A DNA stretch of 64,000 nt, from positions 1,191,324-1,255,323 of the forward strand of contig KL647310.1 of assembly GCA_000727475.1 (NCBI GenBank). The letters run 5' to 3'. Position numbers and translations under genes: made by a program. The notes below the pieces were generated by a model. That model was not told where the DNA came from. It did not search any database and worked only from the letters and a program-made list of their open reading frames with translations. This stretch comes from Sarcocystis neurona. Taxonomy: Eukaryota; Apicomplexa; Conoidasida; Eucoccidiorida; Sarcocystidae. The stretch's first letter is position 1, and every line of letters begins with the position of its first letter. Shown here piece by piece: positions 1 through 12,700 of this stretch.

Positions 1-878
1 AGCAGCATCCTGCGTCCACATACGGTGCAGCAAGCAAGGTTAGACAGCACGGCGCAACACAAGGAGCGTCCGGTACCTGAAGAACTGGCAGCGCCACGTG
101 AAGGGAAGCAACTGCTGACGCTGCTACGACATGGCCACCGCAGCGGCCGCACAAAGCTCACAGACGCAGCAGCGCCAGAATAGCGCGAACACCAGCAGGG
201 CACCAGCAGCAGCACACGGTAGTCAGGGGTGGTCACACCAGGCCGGTGAAAAGACCAGCTCCTGAATCCGTCGTCCACCCGCCGAGAAACTTCCAGGACC
301 CGCCGGTTGCACTGCGCCAGACCTCCTGCAATGCGCCACTCCCTGCTACGCGCTGCGCAGATCTTCTCTGTGCTGCTGTACTTCATCTCCGCTACACACT
401 GCTGCTGAATCAAGCGGGGAGTCTACAGGCACTCGTTCCCCCCGTGCTGCTGCAGGTGGCGCTGACTAGAAATGATCGCTGCTGATGCGTCGGCGTTGCT
501 CCTTTGGGCGGCAGCCAAGTCCCAAGTCAAGGGTAGGGAGGCCTTCCTTCGTCTGCGGCCTCGCTGCCAGCGCTGCTTCCACTCTGGCAAAACGGTGTCT
601 CCGCACAACGTTTAACGCACGAGCTACTGCTGCTGTTCTCCTGACCTGCCTCCTGATGTTGCTTTGCTGCTGCGCTCCTGCTGGGTTACCGGCCGCTCCT
701 TCCTGCAGCAGTGCTGTGCCGCTGTCGCCACCTGTCTCCGTGTTGCGTTGGCTGTCCTGCACCTGCTCAGCTTCTGCCATGTCCTGCTGCGGTGATATAT
801 GCCGCGATGCTGTTGCTGCGCTGCACCTCTGCTGCTGCTGCGATTCGCGGCGGTGCTGCTGCAGGACTGGGGTCGTAC
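1..878. other. CAG/GCA-rich stretch, coding uncertain
   Basis: The first 0.9 kb is full of CAG/CTG triplets. Several overlapping frames stay open on both strands, which is the expected artefact of such triplet runs. It may hold further exons of the minus-strand gene that begins at 8.5 kb, but I could not fix any splice pair. Confidence 0.4.
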
Positions 879-3800
879 CTCATTGAGCAGCGCGAGGGGA
901 CGCAAGGTGAAATGCATGTAGAAGCCGTCGCACGGTGCAATGCCTCCCAGGGGATACTCCGCATATAAGACGAGCCTAAAGTGGCCAGCAGGCAGACGGC
1001 AGTGCATACGCAGCATCGCGTCACCGTCACCTGCTTGGCCCGCTAACTTTTTTTCTGAGCAGACCACTCTCCCGTCCGCTGCAGCGGCTGTGGCATCCTG
1101 TTGTTGTTCGCCGTTGCGGCTGCTGCTCCACGCGGAAGAGGAGCTCGTCGACAGCAACGCCACTCGCAGCCGCAGCTTCGACTTGAACACCGCTGCCCGC
1201 ACATCGCTGAACAGGAGCAACACACCAGCCTTGGCCACACGCCCATCGCTGGACTTTGCTATCTACGCGGAGACACGTATCGCCCCACACAACAAACACA
1301 CATACGTACATATATATATATATGCGTATCTACATTCGCGCAAATGTACACACATATATGTACACGTCTCCCTGGGGACTGTGTGCTGCGCAACATGGGC
1401 ACATCCAAACGTGTACACACATGTATACATACATATAAATCATCTCAAATATCTCTCTACGAGCACACACGTATTTGCCAGTATGTTTCTGTTTCTCTGC
1501 AGATGCACGCGTCTACTGGGCGGTGTTAAAGCGTCAGCCACGGATCAGGTCTCGTGGAGGAGTTCATCAGGCGCAGCTGTCGGCAGGTCTCCATCTAACC
1601 CCCTCAGGGCGTCAAACATGAGCGCGCCCCTGCACGAAGAAGCTGGGGAAAAACTGCCGGAGTCGCGCACGCACCAACACGTGGCCGGTGTCTTCGCCTC
1701 GAGGAGAAGCATCCGTCTCTACTGTTTGCCCAGCCTCTGGCGCGCATCCGCTCAGTTCTGCGACTCCTTCGATACATGGAAGAATCGCTGTGACATGTCT
1801 GGTCTAGAAGGACGCCGACGCTCAGACGGCCATGGTCAGATAGCAGCCGGTGCTGCCTTTCCTGCCTTCACAGGGCTGACCCACACGACGAAATACAGAC
1901 ACGTAGCACTGCTGCTGTTGCCGCACATGCAGAAACGACCACGCCTGCATCTATAGGGACCCGCCTGCAACAGAAATGCCGCGCACTCGCGGTCGGCATT
2001 TGGACAGTCCAGTTCCCTACCAGTGTAAGGCGGAACAAAAGGAGATCGTAGAACAACCAACGTGGGCTGAGCGTATATGCATACGCACATATTAGGACGC
2101 CCACGTACAGGACGATAAACCGGCAAAGCGCGCGCGCGTGCGTGCCCTCTCTCGGTCCGACGCACGTAGCCGAACGACAAAGACAGCAAAAATGTTCCGT
2201 GCGAACCACTCCATCACAATATATACATATATATATATGTATATATGTATATATATACAAACATACATATCCACACGCGTGCATACTTATATACATATAT
2301 ATATATATATATGTACACATACGCGTCCGTATGCAGCACTGTATATACACAAATGGAAGCACACGCGTGCAAATACGTATGTGCGTAGGCAAACACGTGT
2401 ACGTGTATGTATACGTAGGTGTTTAGAATATTGAATCTCTTGTGTTTGCAGGTGTACACAAAGTCATACTCCTTCGGGTGGGCACAGGCGTGTCACTAGA
2501 GAGGAAGCGCTGCGAGGAGTGTCTCTTCTGCTGCGTTGTACCTGGGCTCATAGATGTAGAGATCTACGAAGTGCAGCATCTCCTCAATCTCGTCCACCGG
2601 GAAGCCAAACCAGTCCTTCAGATCGACACTCCGCGCCCGCACCAATCCCTCCCCTGCTGCACCTCTGTCGAGCCTAGCTGCCGCAACTCCTGCTGCTGCT
2701 GCGTTTCCGGCAGCCGCTGCAGCAGCGGCACCTTCGGGGATTTGCTCAATAGCGAGGGGCAGGCGGGCGAAGCGGCAGAGCCAAGCGTGCGGCCTCACTT
2801 CGAACGGAGTAAGGCGGGCTTCGTACTGCACTACATATTCAAAGTCGAATTCTGCGCAGTGCGTCGAGTGGTGATCCAGGTACATTGGCTCTCCTGCCAG
2901 AATCCAAATCTTATACGTGAACCCTGGGCAGAAGCAGCGACACACGCACAGGAACGGCAGCAGCAGCAGCAGCAGCCGCATCAGCGGCACTAGCAGGAGC
3001 ACGAAGAGGAGCATCTGCAGCAGCAGCAGCAGCACCAGCACTAGGGATGGTAGTCACTGCTGCGGCGGCATCAGCAACACCAGGAGGAGCACGAGGAGAG
3101 GCATCCGCGCCAGCAGTAACAGCGCTAGGGACGGCAGCCACCGCTGCAGCAGCAGCAGCACCAGAACAGGAAAGGAGCACCTGCAGGACCAGCAGCACCG
3201 AGGGAGGGCAGCTACTGCAGCAAGAGTGGCGGCACAGGGAAAATGATACATACGCAGAGGGATGGTCGATACAAAGAAAGTAGCTAAGGCAGCGGAATAC
3301 GAGCGGCAGCAGCTAAAACAGCTACCCGGTGTACAGGAGTTCTGCTAAAATGACCCAGCAGCAGCTGCTGCGGCAGTAGAAGAGAAAAACGGGTAAGGAC
3401 ACGTGACGGCAGCTGAACGCGCGACGAAGGAACTTTCCGCAGTCCACGACGAAGGACGGCACTACAGGGAAAGCACACAGATCGTGCAGCAGCAGTAAAC
3501 GCTAAGGAAAGAAGAGGCTGCTGCGATGCAGCCAATGGACGGCTTGGCACGGTTCGAGATATGGTCCAAGAGGCCTGCGCTGTAAAGGGCTTTCACTGCA
3601 GCGGTTAAGTAGTTCACCAGGTTTGCCCGGAAGAAAGTCTTTGCAGCGACAAGCGAAGAGAAAAAGCAGTACACTCCGCTGTTCTGCGAGAAGAACTACT
3701 GCGCCGAAGAATGCTGTGCCCGGCTATTCGGCGGAACTGTAGACGCCGTTCTACTACGCGTGCAGCTCCTGCTGCTCTTGCGGCTCCTGCTGCTCCTGCT

Positions 3801-6800
3801 CATTTGCTTCTACCCTGCTGCCGCCCGTGTCGCCAGCGGTGTAACTGCTGCCTCTACCACCACTGCGCACGCCGCCGCTGTTGCCACTCCTGCTGCTGCT
3901 GCCGTCACTGCCGCCCGTGGTGCTACTGCTGTCCCGACTGCTTACGCTGCGGCTGCTGTTGATACTGCTAGGGAAGTGTAGTTGTTCGTGCGCCTGGTGC
4001 TGCTAAGGCTCTCCTTTTCCTCAATGCCGTTGCTTCTGTTCGGTAGCACGCGTATATCAACACTAACCTGTGGGCATGGCGTGATCAAAGAGCTGCCCGT
4101 TGAACGTAGGCGTGCCGCCTAAGCAGCCCAGCAAGCATTCTGGTGCTGCTGCCGTCTCGTCTGGACGCGACTTTTCGTCGAACAGTTCCAGGAGAAGCTG
4201 CATCGGCCCTGTCGCAGGAGGGACACCAGCCACACACCCGAGTCACGTGCAGCAGGAGCAGCACGAGCACCAACGCATACAAGCGAACAGCAGAAGCAGC
4301 AGGAAAGCCGCCACCCAGATACGTGAAGACAGCACAGCAGCGGCAGCACCAGACGAAGAACACAGGTGTCGAGCTGCGTCGGCGCAACTCTCCAACAGAG
4401 CAGCGCGGTGCGGCCGTTTCCACAGACGCGTGCCATGGGGTCAGTTTCTGCGGCGAGAGCAGCAGCTGCAGCAGCAGCACGAAATCAGAGTATACCAAGC
4501 AGACTGCTTGGGTGTGCCGTGTCTGCTCTTGGTTGTTGCTCTACCTGGCTAATGTTTTTCCCCTTGCCGCTGCTCGTGCTGCGCGCACGACCACCGTAAC
4601 AGTCGCGGCACTGCTCCTGCGTTCGACATGCCAGAATCCTTGCGAATGGTTGCGCTTCGGACGCAGCTGTGTCCTGCAGTCGCTGTCCAGTTCCTGGTGA
4701 GCCGGCCCTGAAGTTGCTGCTACTCTAGGGACGCTGTTGTGTTTTTCTATCGCTATTCATCTCAAGCACCCACCCACTCGTTCTACGTGTACACACGTCC
4801 ATGTAGCTACCCCGCGCAACTGAGTACTGCGTATACACACCTATACACATCTCTGTGGACGAAAGAGCGAGACATCACACACACTCTCACTCTAGTAGCC
4901 AGGCAGGGCTGCTCATTCTTCTGTACGCCCATTATATATATATGTACATATATAGAGGAACACATCCACATCCGTTTACGCACGCGCCGCGTCCGGGTTC
5001 GCCAAACGTGCCCCTGCTGCTGCTGCATTCCCTCTATCGTCCACATATCACCCTACGGATGTAAACAACGGGGACGGAAAACGAGGCGCACGAGACGCAG
5101 ATCGCAGGACGCACGTGCAGACCCGTCTGTTCCCAGATCTTGGTGTCGGCAAAACGAGGAGGTACGGCGGCAGCGACAACAGCAGCCAGCGCAGCACTTG
5201 CAGCAGCGGCCGCAACAGCAACAGTAGCCGTGGCAAATTAGCCTCGCAGGGTCGCGTCGCATGCAAGTGCACCTTGATGTGTTTGTTTGTGAGTTTCGTC
5301 TGACCTGTCAGGAAGCGGAAGGAAAGCCGGAAAAACAGGTGGACAAAGCGGTGGAGCCTGCGTGGAATATCAAGTGTCTGCTTCCACACCGCAAGGCTGT
5401 AGGGCGGCCAGGCCGCAGAGTTGCTGAAGACGAAAGCGAACGGAGCCTCCGCAGGGTTCGACAATTGCAGCGGCTCGTCCTGCAGCACGAGTGGCGCGCT
5501 GCTCTCCGGAGGCAATCGCGAGGCTGTCGGGCAGCTCGACGGCATGTGCAGTGGCATGCGCTCTGGAGGAACAACGGCAGCAGCAGCAGAGACAGCAGCG
5601 GCCCAGCCCAGCCAAACGCCACGGCGGCATCATACTGCTGCGGCTACACAGACTCCCAGTCGGTGCGTGGGCGTCGCGGCTGATTCAGCGCCAGCAACGC
5701 AGCCCACGACTGCCGCTACAAAAACAGCGACGGCGTCTTGTTCATCTGCGTAAATATTACGTATATAGAAATAGGCCCGCATGCACAAGGGACGAGGCCC
5801 CCCGTTGTCTGCGTGTACAAGATAACAAAGTGCTTCTTCTTCCTAAGTCCCGCATTTCGATACCTACCGCATAAATATACGTATTCACGCGAGCTAATAG
5901 CGACGCACATACATATATATGCATATAAATATATGTCCTGCTGTTCTCCCCGTAGCGACGCGCACACGAAGTGGAGAGTCACGCACGTTTGGTAAGACGT
6001 GCTGCGTATACTGGTGGTACTACGCATATATACTTATATCCGCACACATGTGTCGATGTCTACTTGACGTATATGTGTTCGCGGATGCTGCAGGTACAGA
6101 AGTAGGCCGTTGAAAGTGCTTCACAAACAGACAGTCTCCCGTCCACGCGCTCTCTGCGACAGCCACTGCGTGGCAGAGACGGCCAGTGGCGGGTAGACAT
6201 TCGCGCGGCTTGGATGGCACTTGCGGGCAGCTGCTGCGCGCGTCTGCCTGCAGGAAGTGTCCTGACAGACATCTCGTGGATCACTGTCCTCTTCGTCTTG
6301 ACCACCTCTGCCGACGGCAGTGCAATGACGCAGTACACAAACGCCGCCGCACGTACGCGCATATCTGCTGCTGAATGCTGCAGGTGCAAGTCCTGGTGTG
6401 GCTGCTGTTGCTGCTGCAGTTGCGGCTGCTGCTTGTGCTGCGGATGTGGTTGAGTCTCACCGAGAGGCACGAGGGCCAAGTCGACGCGCACAGGGAAGCA
6501 CGGCAGCAGTGGAGAGTGTACGCTGCTTCCCTCTTCGGTCGCTGGGAGTCTCCCCAATGAATCCCTGAAGCTGAAAATCTGACGGGAGCACATGAAATCC
6601 ACAGCCAGCGGAACGGAGGAATGAAAGTAGTTTCCTGCACCTCAAGCCACATTCCATCCTTGTGGAACTGACAAAAGGCTCACAAGGAAGAGGAGTAAGT
6701 TGTTGCACTGAAGGAAGAACAGAAGCAACACAAAGCGACCGCGTCAAGATGAAGGGAAAGGACGCAGAAAGAAAGCAGACTCAAAACACGAAGACTCTGG

Positions 6801-8526
6801 CAGCACACGCGAAGAAGAATATCGCCTCGGCGATGAGCTGCAGCAGTGCAGCAGCGAGAAAAGCAGCGCCTCGGAAGGAAAGGCGCACACGAAGTTGCAG
6901 TGCAACGCAGGCCACAGATGCTCCGGGTGACATTTTCAACACGAGCGTCAGAAACGACGCGTGGGTTTGGCGCTGTTCCCAGCAGTAGATTGGGCCAGAC
7001 GTGGTCGCTGCAGCAGCAACGAGCGTGCCGCAGCAGGGACAGCGGAAGCAGTCTATACAACGGGACAAGGACGCGCGCGAGCAGCCAGCAACACAGCTGC
7101 AAGAGCAGACCAGCAGCAACAGTGTGTCGGGTGTGGCGGCAGGAGGAGCAGCAGAGACAGGCTGCAGCAACAGCATGTTTGCGAAAGCACACCCCATTCA
7201 CACGCAAGGTGTACGCAGCAGACTGCATGCAGGAGAAGCCTTCTGCAGCATGTGTCCTAGTGAACGTACGAGTTCGAAGATTGTGCCGGTAGCTGCCTGG
7301 CCTGAATTTTGCTGCGATTTTTCATCGTCGCTGAGAGCTGCGGTAAGCACGATTTTCGTTCGGGTTCCTCCTGCGCCCTCTACGCGTCTTCCGACAGCAA
7401 TGGCCTGCCGCCGTCGCAGTGCCGCGTGCACTGCGCCAGCGCCGTCCGCTGCTGCTGCTGCTTCAGCTGCAGACATCAGCGGAGGCGGTTGCTCGTCTGG
7501 GCGCCTGCGATACAGCTCCAAGTAGTTGAATTCTGCGACGCTGTCTCGGTGCATCTCCACACTGACGGAAAGGATGGCCCTTCTCCCTTCTGGGGCACTG
7601 CTGCTGCTACCACCTTCAGCGCCGCTGTCGCTTCCTTCGATGTTGCGCGGCTGCTGCCGCGCCTGGGGAAGCGTAAAGGTGATGCGCTGCTCGTGCAGCA
7701 GAGAAGAGGCAGGCAGTCCAAACACATCTCCCGTGTGAATTTCCCCGTTATACTCTAACAGCGAATTAAGCGAACGAGGGAGAGAACGGTACTTGCAGCT
7801 GCGCGGAGAATATCGTTCCTCTACAGATGCGTCGAGCTGGATTGCGTCCGTCCCTCCCCGTGATCCTCCTCCTGCACCAGCGTCCACCGTCGTCCCGTTG
7901 CCGCCAGCAGGAGCGGTCCCAGCTGCTGCATGCCCAGCCTCTCCTGCTGCTGCGGCAGTGGCATGGGCGCTGCTTTCACCCACTAGAAAGGCAGGCGGCA
8001 TTGGGTGATAGTGGGAGACCGAAGACGAGAAGGAAGGCGGAGACGAAGAAACCTCACCAGGTGCTGCCGCCGCAGCACCCACCACCCCGTGCAGGTGTGC
8101 TCTGGGCCGCGGATACACCTGAGAGTGGAAGTTTCTTTCTCTAGCCAGAGCATGACTCTCTTCCCGTCGCTTTCCTCTTGCGGCGTGCGGAGAAAACTGC
8201 TGTGACGTCTCGCTGCTCGGAGAGGAGAAGCTGCAGCCCCAAAGAAGTAGCACTACTCTTAGTAGCCGCAGCAGCGGCGACGTACTGCAGGTGACGCTGA
8301 GCGCAGGACAAAGCAGACCCTCTGGAGGGCTGCTCTGCAGGCAGGACGCAGGCGTCATGGTCGCAGCAGCAGCACAGCAAAGAAGGCGGGGCGACAGCAA
8401 CAGAAGAGGAGAAATTAACTTCGAAGCATGCTTGTCAAGGAAACCTTCGCAGACGCCAGTCACAAAAAACCGAGAGCCGCAAGGACTCGGCCAGTTGCGC
8501 TGCTGGAAATGCAGCAAGCAGAACAA
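879..8526 (-). CDS. Multi-exon gene, unknown function, probable signal anchor
   Basis: I do not recognise this gene. The clearest exon is 7270-8358, starting at the ATG at 8356-8358, although the frame is open from 8526. It has a Leu/Val-rich segment about 30 residues in, which could be a signal peptide or anchor, then Ala-, Ser- and Gly-rich stretches between more ordinary sequence, and it ends at a GTACGT donor. Further exons supported by splice signals are: one starting at 6578 after a CAG acceptor and running to about 6200; about 5540-5300, which contains SNSAAWPPYSLAVW; 2542-2923 between a long pyrimidine tract with CAG and a GTACAA donor; and 879-975, containing LYAEYPLGG, between TAG and GTACGA. 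Exons 2542-2923 and 879-975 agree in phase. The 2542-2923 frame also reaches a stop at 2496, so the gene could end there. Parts between these exons and the left end are unresolved. Confidence 0.45.
1300..2440. repeat. TA/CA/ACGT alternating purine-pyrimidine tracts
   Basis: Two clusters, about 1300-1440 and 2215-2430, consist of TATATA runs joined by CATA, TACACA and ACGT steps. They lie in what appears to be the intron between the 2542-2923 and 879-975 exons. The translated Tyr/Ile/His-rich frames here are meaningless. Confidence 0.7.
2542..2923 (-). CDS. Exon of the left-end unknown gene
   Basis: This exon is flanked by a pyrimidine-rich acceptor ending CCCAG and by a GTACAA donor. It has 126 full codons plus split codons at both ends. 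It begins with FTYKIW, contains a run of alanines written with CAG-type triplets, and ends with LYIYEP. The mix of aromatic and charged residues is unlike the low-complexity flanks, which supports real coding. If the donor is not used, translation stops at 2496-2498. Confidence 0.5.
2660..4500. repeat. CAG/CTG trinucleotide-rich block
   Basis: Interrupted CAG, GCA and CTG triplets recur at about 2690-2740, 2950-3180, 3750-3960 and 4220-4480. They include pyrimidine-rich CTG runs that serve as polypyrimidine tracts for minus-strand acceptors and also code for homopolymeric residues in exons. Such runs are typical of eimeriid coccidian genes. Confidence 0.75.
7270..8358 (-). CDS. First exon of the left-end unknown gene
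   Basis: The exon has 363 codons from the ATG at 8356-8358 to a GTACGT donor. An N-terminal hydrophobic stretch (residues about 28-42) may direct the protein to the secretory pathway. Low-complexity Ala/Gly/Ser inserts separate conserved-looking pieces such as EYNGEIHTGDVFGLP and VAEFNYLELYRRR. An upstream in-frame ATG at 8524-8526 would add 56 residues. I chose the internal ATG because the hydrophobic segment then lies near the N-terminus. Confidence 0.45.
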
Positions 8527-9680
8527 CGGAGTGCGGTTGAGCGGAGATGCACACGCGAGAAGCCTGTCCCCTGCTTCTCTGCGCTGCAGATGAGATTCGT
8601 GACAGAGCCGAGGAGGGATTATGGGACGAAGGTGGAGCAGGAAGCAGCAGCGGTGCCTTCACTGCGTACTAGCGGGTAACAAACATTTCACGGGACGGAG
8701 TGCGGTGCAGTGGATGGCAACGGGGCCGCAAGACGCGGCTTGGGAAGTCGCACTGCACGGAGAAAGGGCAGTCTGTGAAGGAAACGTGCAAGCAACACGA
8801 CTGTATACACACGTACGAAAAAGTTGAGTTGGACCTGGCGTTGCTGACGGTGCCCTGGCGAAGGTAGGGGACAGAAGGTGATGCTTTATCAAAGAAAGAC
8901 GAATTCTGTCAACCGTTCCAGGCCTGTGGACTGCAGCCTGCGCGTCAACGTGAAATAGAGGATGTCGTCCGGAACAACAACGAAAACGGAGAAACACAAG
9001 GACAGCAGGAAAGGGAACTGGTGGGCAACTTGTAGAAGGATGCGAAGGCGGGACACCAAACCGCGCACTGCTAGCCTGTTTTTGTAGAAGAGGTAAATGC
9101 CAGTGACAGGTCGGGACATAGAAAGACACGCATCGGAGTGTACTAAAAAGGAGGCGTTGTGAAGAACGGTGCAGCACAATCTCAATGCGTAGAGCTGTAC
9201 ACACAAGCTGAAAGTGCAATGGGGACTGACGCAGAGAAACGCGAGTGGGGCGGCACCTGAACAAGCTGCAGGGATTAGCCGGTAGAGGTAAACGGGGACA
9301 CGCGCGGGGCTGAAGGGTGCCTCTAAACGTGAAGGGCGTGCAACGCTACGTGTAGTGTACATACACCACAAGCGGCTTTTTTCCCACACTTGACAAATAC
9401 AAATGCGCAAGAAACTGTATGCACAAGATTAAGTGCTTATGCACTTCCACACACGGCGTCAAAACGTGAACTCTGAATTCGTGTGGGTGTTGCCCATTGC
9501 GCCCTGCATCCGTGTGTGCGTGACGGAGATGAGGGCGCGTTCACTCCTACTTGTACCGCTGAGCTAACCGTGACACAGAATGGATAAAAGGAAGCTAAAT
9601 AAGATACCAGGAACTTGTCGGGGATGCATCTGAAGGCGATTGGGTGCGGAGATGAGAAAGTTGACAGCACGCTGCTAAGA
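8527..9680. other. Region upstream of the left-end gene
   Basis: Two long overlapping minus-strand frames, at 8659-9264 and 8889-9410, cover this stretch. Neither has a recognisable domain or a good start context. It most likely holds the 5' untranslated region and promoter of the gene starting near 8.4 kb. A short upstream exon cannot be excluded. Confidence 0.35.
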
Positions 9681-9693
9681 AATACACACCATC

Positions 9694-9775
9694 ATATGTG
9701 ACGACTTTTGAGGGGAGCTTCAGCAAAAAGGACACAACAGCATATATGACGACCTTTAAAAGGAGCTTCAGCGCG
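9694..9775. repeat. Two-copy imperfect direct repeat, about 47 bp apart
   Basis: CATATGTGACGACTTTTGAG at 9694 is followed about 47 bp later by CATATATGACGACCTTTAAA, and both copies continue into GGAGCTTCAGC. The copies differ at several bases, so this is an old local duplication. Confidence 0.7.
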
Positions 9776-12700
9776 CGGCATAAGCATTCAAGGAAAGCCC
9801 CTACGTCGCAGTGCGACATTACACGGCGTGAAGTGGGATACAGTGAACTCCTGTGATTTCACCCGAAAAGCTCTGGAGAGTGAAGCTCTGCGGACCATGC
9901 TGTTGGCGATCAAAACCTCGAAAAATCGGAGGACAGACTACCTTGTCACGTAGAAGTCTTCCACAAATACCCGAGACGACAGATACTACACTATTCTTTC
10001 TCTGCAACGATACCGATATCGGGATATCGGTACGCTTTCATGGCAACCCCAAGTGTATAAGCCCAGCTGTCCTTCAGCTTCCCATTTCGAAATAAAGTTG
10101 TGTGGGTCTCCTGTGGCGCAGAACTTCCTTGCTCCATAAAGTGTTCCTTTCGTCCTTCGCCCGCAACGCAAAAGTCCACAAGCGTTGTAAACCCGCCCTT
10201 CTAGAAGTTTGCAAGACAGCGTGCGCCTCTGTTGCTCCGCACACGACACGATTTACCATTACTTCTTCACGTGTGTGTCCAACGCTACGATGTCGCACGG
10301 TGTGTAAGCTGTTTACAATCTTTTGGGAGCGCGCATATTACAGTAGAGATATGTCCCTTCAGCTCAGCTTAGCATGAAAATGGTGGATGGAAAGTGGACG
10401 GAAAGAGGCTTCAAGAGGAGAAGTGTCCTTGTACGAAAAATGTAGGGGAACGACCACGCGAAAAAAATGTCGGAGTCCACTGAAACCAACGGCAGCTTTC
10501 ACAGAAGTAACGAGTAATGTTCAGTGACTTCTTAAAAGCCACAAAACGATTCGGGGCTGGAAAGTGAACGGGACGCGGCGAGTACGCGACCACCTGAACA
10601 CATGGACCCATATAGAAATGATACCTGAATTCGTCCTACTTGGTTCAAACCAGCCAGCCTCGAATCCGGAGGCCGGCTCAAAGAAAAGAAGATATCACAC
10701 GGAAATCAGTGCGCTAGAGCGGGGGGGAACCCCATCAAAAGAGGTGTAGGGCAGGTGTGCTACACGCGAGAAGACGCGAGGAATACGGAGAGCTTTCAAC
10801 AGGGAAACCCTCTTTCCAGCGACGGACCGGCAAATGTTCCGTGTAAGAGAGTTCTATGGAAGCTGCTGCTGGGAAACAACGCGATGGAGTGGGGAGGGGC
10901 CATCAGGGAGCATGAACTCGCTGTGGTTTGTAAGTAACGGAAGCCGGAACTACCGCAGAAAAGTGCGAAGCACATACTGAGAAATAACCGGCGACTGGAA
11001 AAATGAAGCGGGCTACGGTACGGTAAAGGAGCCTAGTGGGGGGCCTCACTAGAGCGTAGACAATATCCTCCACACACGTCCGCTGCACAGATGGAGCACG
11101 GGCGGGAGAGGGGCACGGTTCAGTAAAGCTGAGCAAAAGAAAGAGTAGACGAAGCAAAAAAATCTCTTCCTTTAACCGCCCCGCAGCACGTCGCATAAAT
11201 TCGGAAACTGATTCGTGCTCTGCAGAAGGGTCAGAGACAGACAAGGAGACAAATCTCTACAGTTTCCTCCGCGTCGCATGTGTATCCAGCTCGACAAAGA
11301 GCGCAAGTGCGGATCGAGCAAATAAGACTAAAGAAACCGCCACTTAACGCCAGGAAATATACTATTGCAGAGAGAAGGAGCACAATAAATGTAGAGAAGA
11401 AAAGACAGGGGACTGCAACAAAAACTGAGAAAACGCTCGGCTCAGAGCGTCGCCGGGTTGGGCGTACACGTCCGTATCCACGTACCCAGCGTCCACGTAT
11501 GTGATACGTGGACACTGTAGTGGGTCCACCTACGGATACAAGTGTATACACAGTTAACGCCTGGTCTGTCTATCCAGGGCACACGTCTACGTGCAGAGAG
11601 ACCTCTGTGTAGTTATATGTGTGCGTGTATGTCGGGGCAGCCTCACTGGACCCGGCATTACAGACGTTCTGAGAAGAACCCGTGTGGCACAAACTACTGA
11701 AGCAGAGCCGCGCCCCTGTCCTGCCTCGTGGCTACAGGACACCCAACGTCATAACTACACTTTCTAAGCTGTGCGGTGAGGAGTGGCTGGTCGTCCGTGC
11801 TTGCTTTATACCTCCACATCGAGAAAGGCACCTCCTCTCCCCACACGGCGCATGCTGGCGTCAGACTCGCCCGAATGCATTTTACAATCTCCTCTGAAGG
11901 GTACTAGACACACTGTTAACCGACGGAAAAGGGCTTAGAATCTCAGCGACAGACGGCCTTGCAACATGTATCATAGGATGGCGGATGCGGATCCTGTGAA
12001 AGATCGTGCTCAGCCGCGTAGAGCAGTCCAGAAGACAGACAACGGCGGCAAGACGGAGTGTAGAGTACATACCAGAGATGCTTTGCTTACATAAAACGAC
12101 CTGCGGACGCATACTGAGAAGGGAGCCCGACACAAGTTTCATTCAAAATTCTACTGCCCTCGGTTACCAGGTACACCTGAGACCTACTTTCGAATACGGA
12201 TTTCCGTAAACATTCACAGTATACTACCAACCTACAAACCATGTACTGTACAGTTCTCGAAACTTGTCCACCACTCGACGCAAGCACCGAGACAAGTACG
12301 GTGTCCAGCCCGACGTATATTAAAAGGCAAGTGGACTAAAATGAAGTCAACGGAGGCTGCCACATGCCCGTTATTCTGCGCGCAGCGTGACGCGTTACCC
12401 GCAGGCTTATCCACCGGCGAGACCGTATACCACGTAAATCGTGCACACGTAGAATGGTACACTTTCTCACCTGGAGAGTCGAAAGCTCTCATTTTTCTCG
12501 AAATGCCTTATGTTTACTAAGTACGGCACTGTGGTCTACAACAGAGAAACGACTCGTTTCGGAACGCGCAGCTGATGAACAGGCATCGGGGAAGAAGCAC
12601 AGACTGTATGACCGGTGTGACAGGCGCGCCTACCGGACTGCTGTGTGTAAGTCGGGGAAGTCTCTACAAGTCCAGGCTGAGTTTACCGCTGGACGTCTCT

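Noticed and set aside
940..1956. Plus-strand open frame of 338 codons
   Set aside because: It crosses TA/CA repeats read as Tyr/His/Ile strings and lies opposite a splice-bounded minus-strand exon; no domain or start context supports it.
8659..9410. Two long overlapping minus-strand frames (174 and 202 codons)
   Set aside because: They overlap in different frames, lack any motif, and lie where the 5' region of the left-end gene should be.
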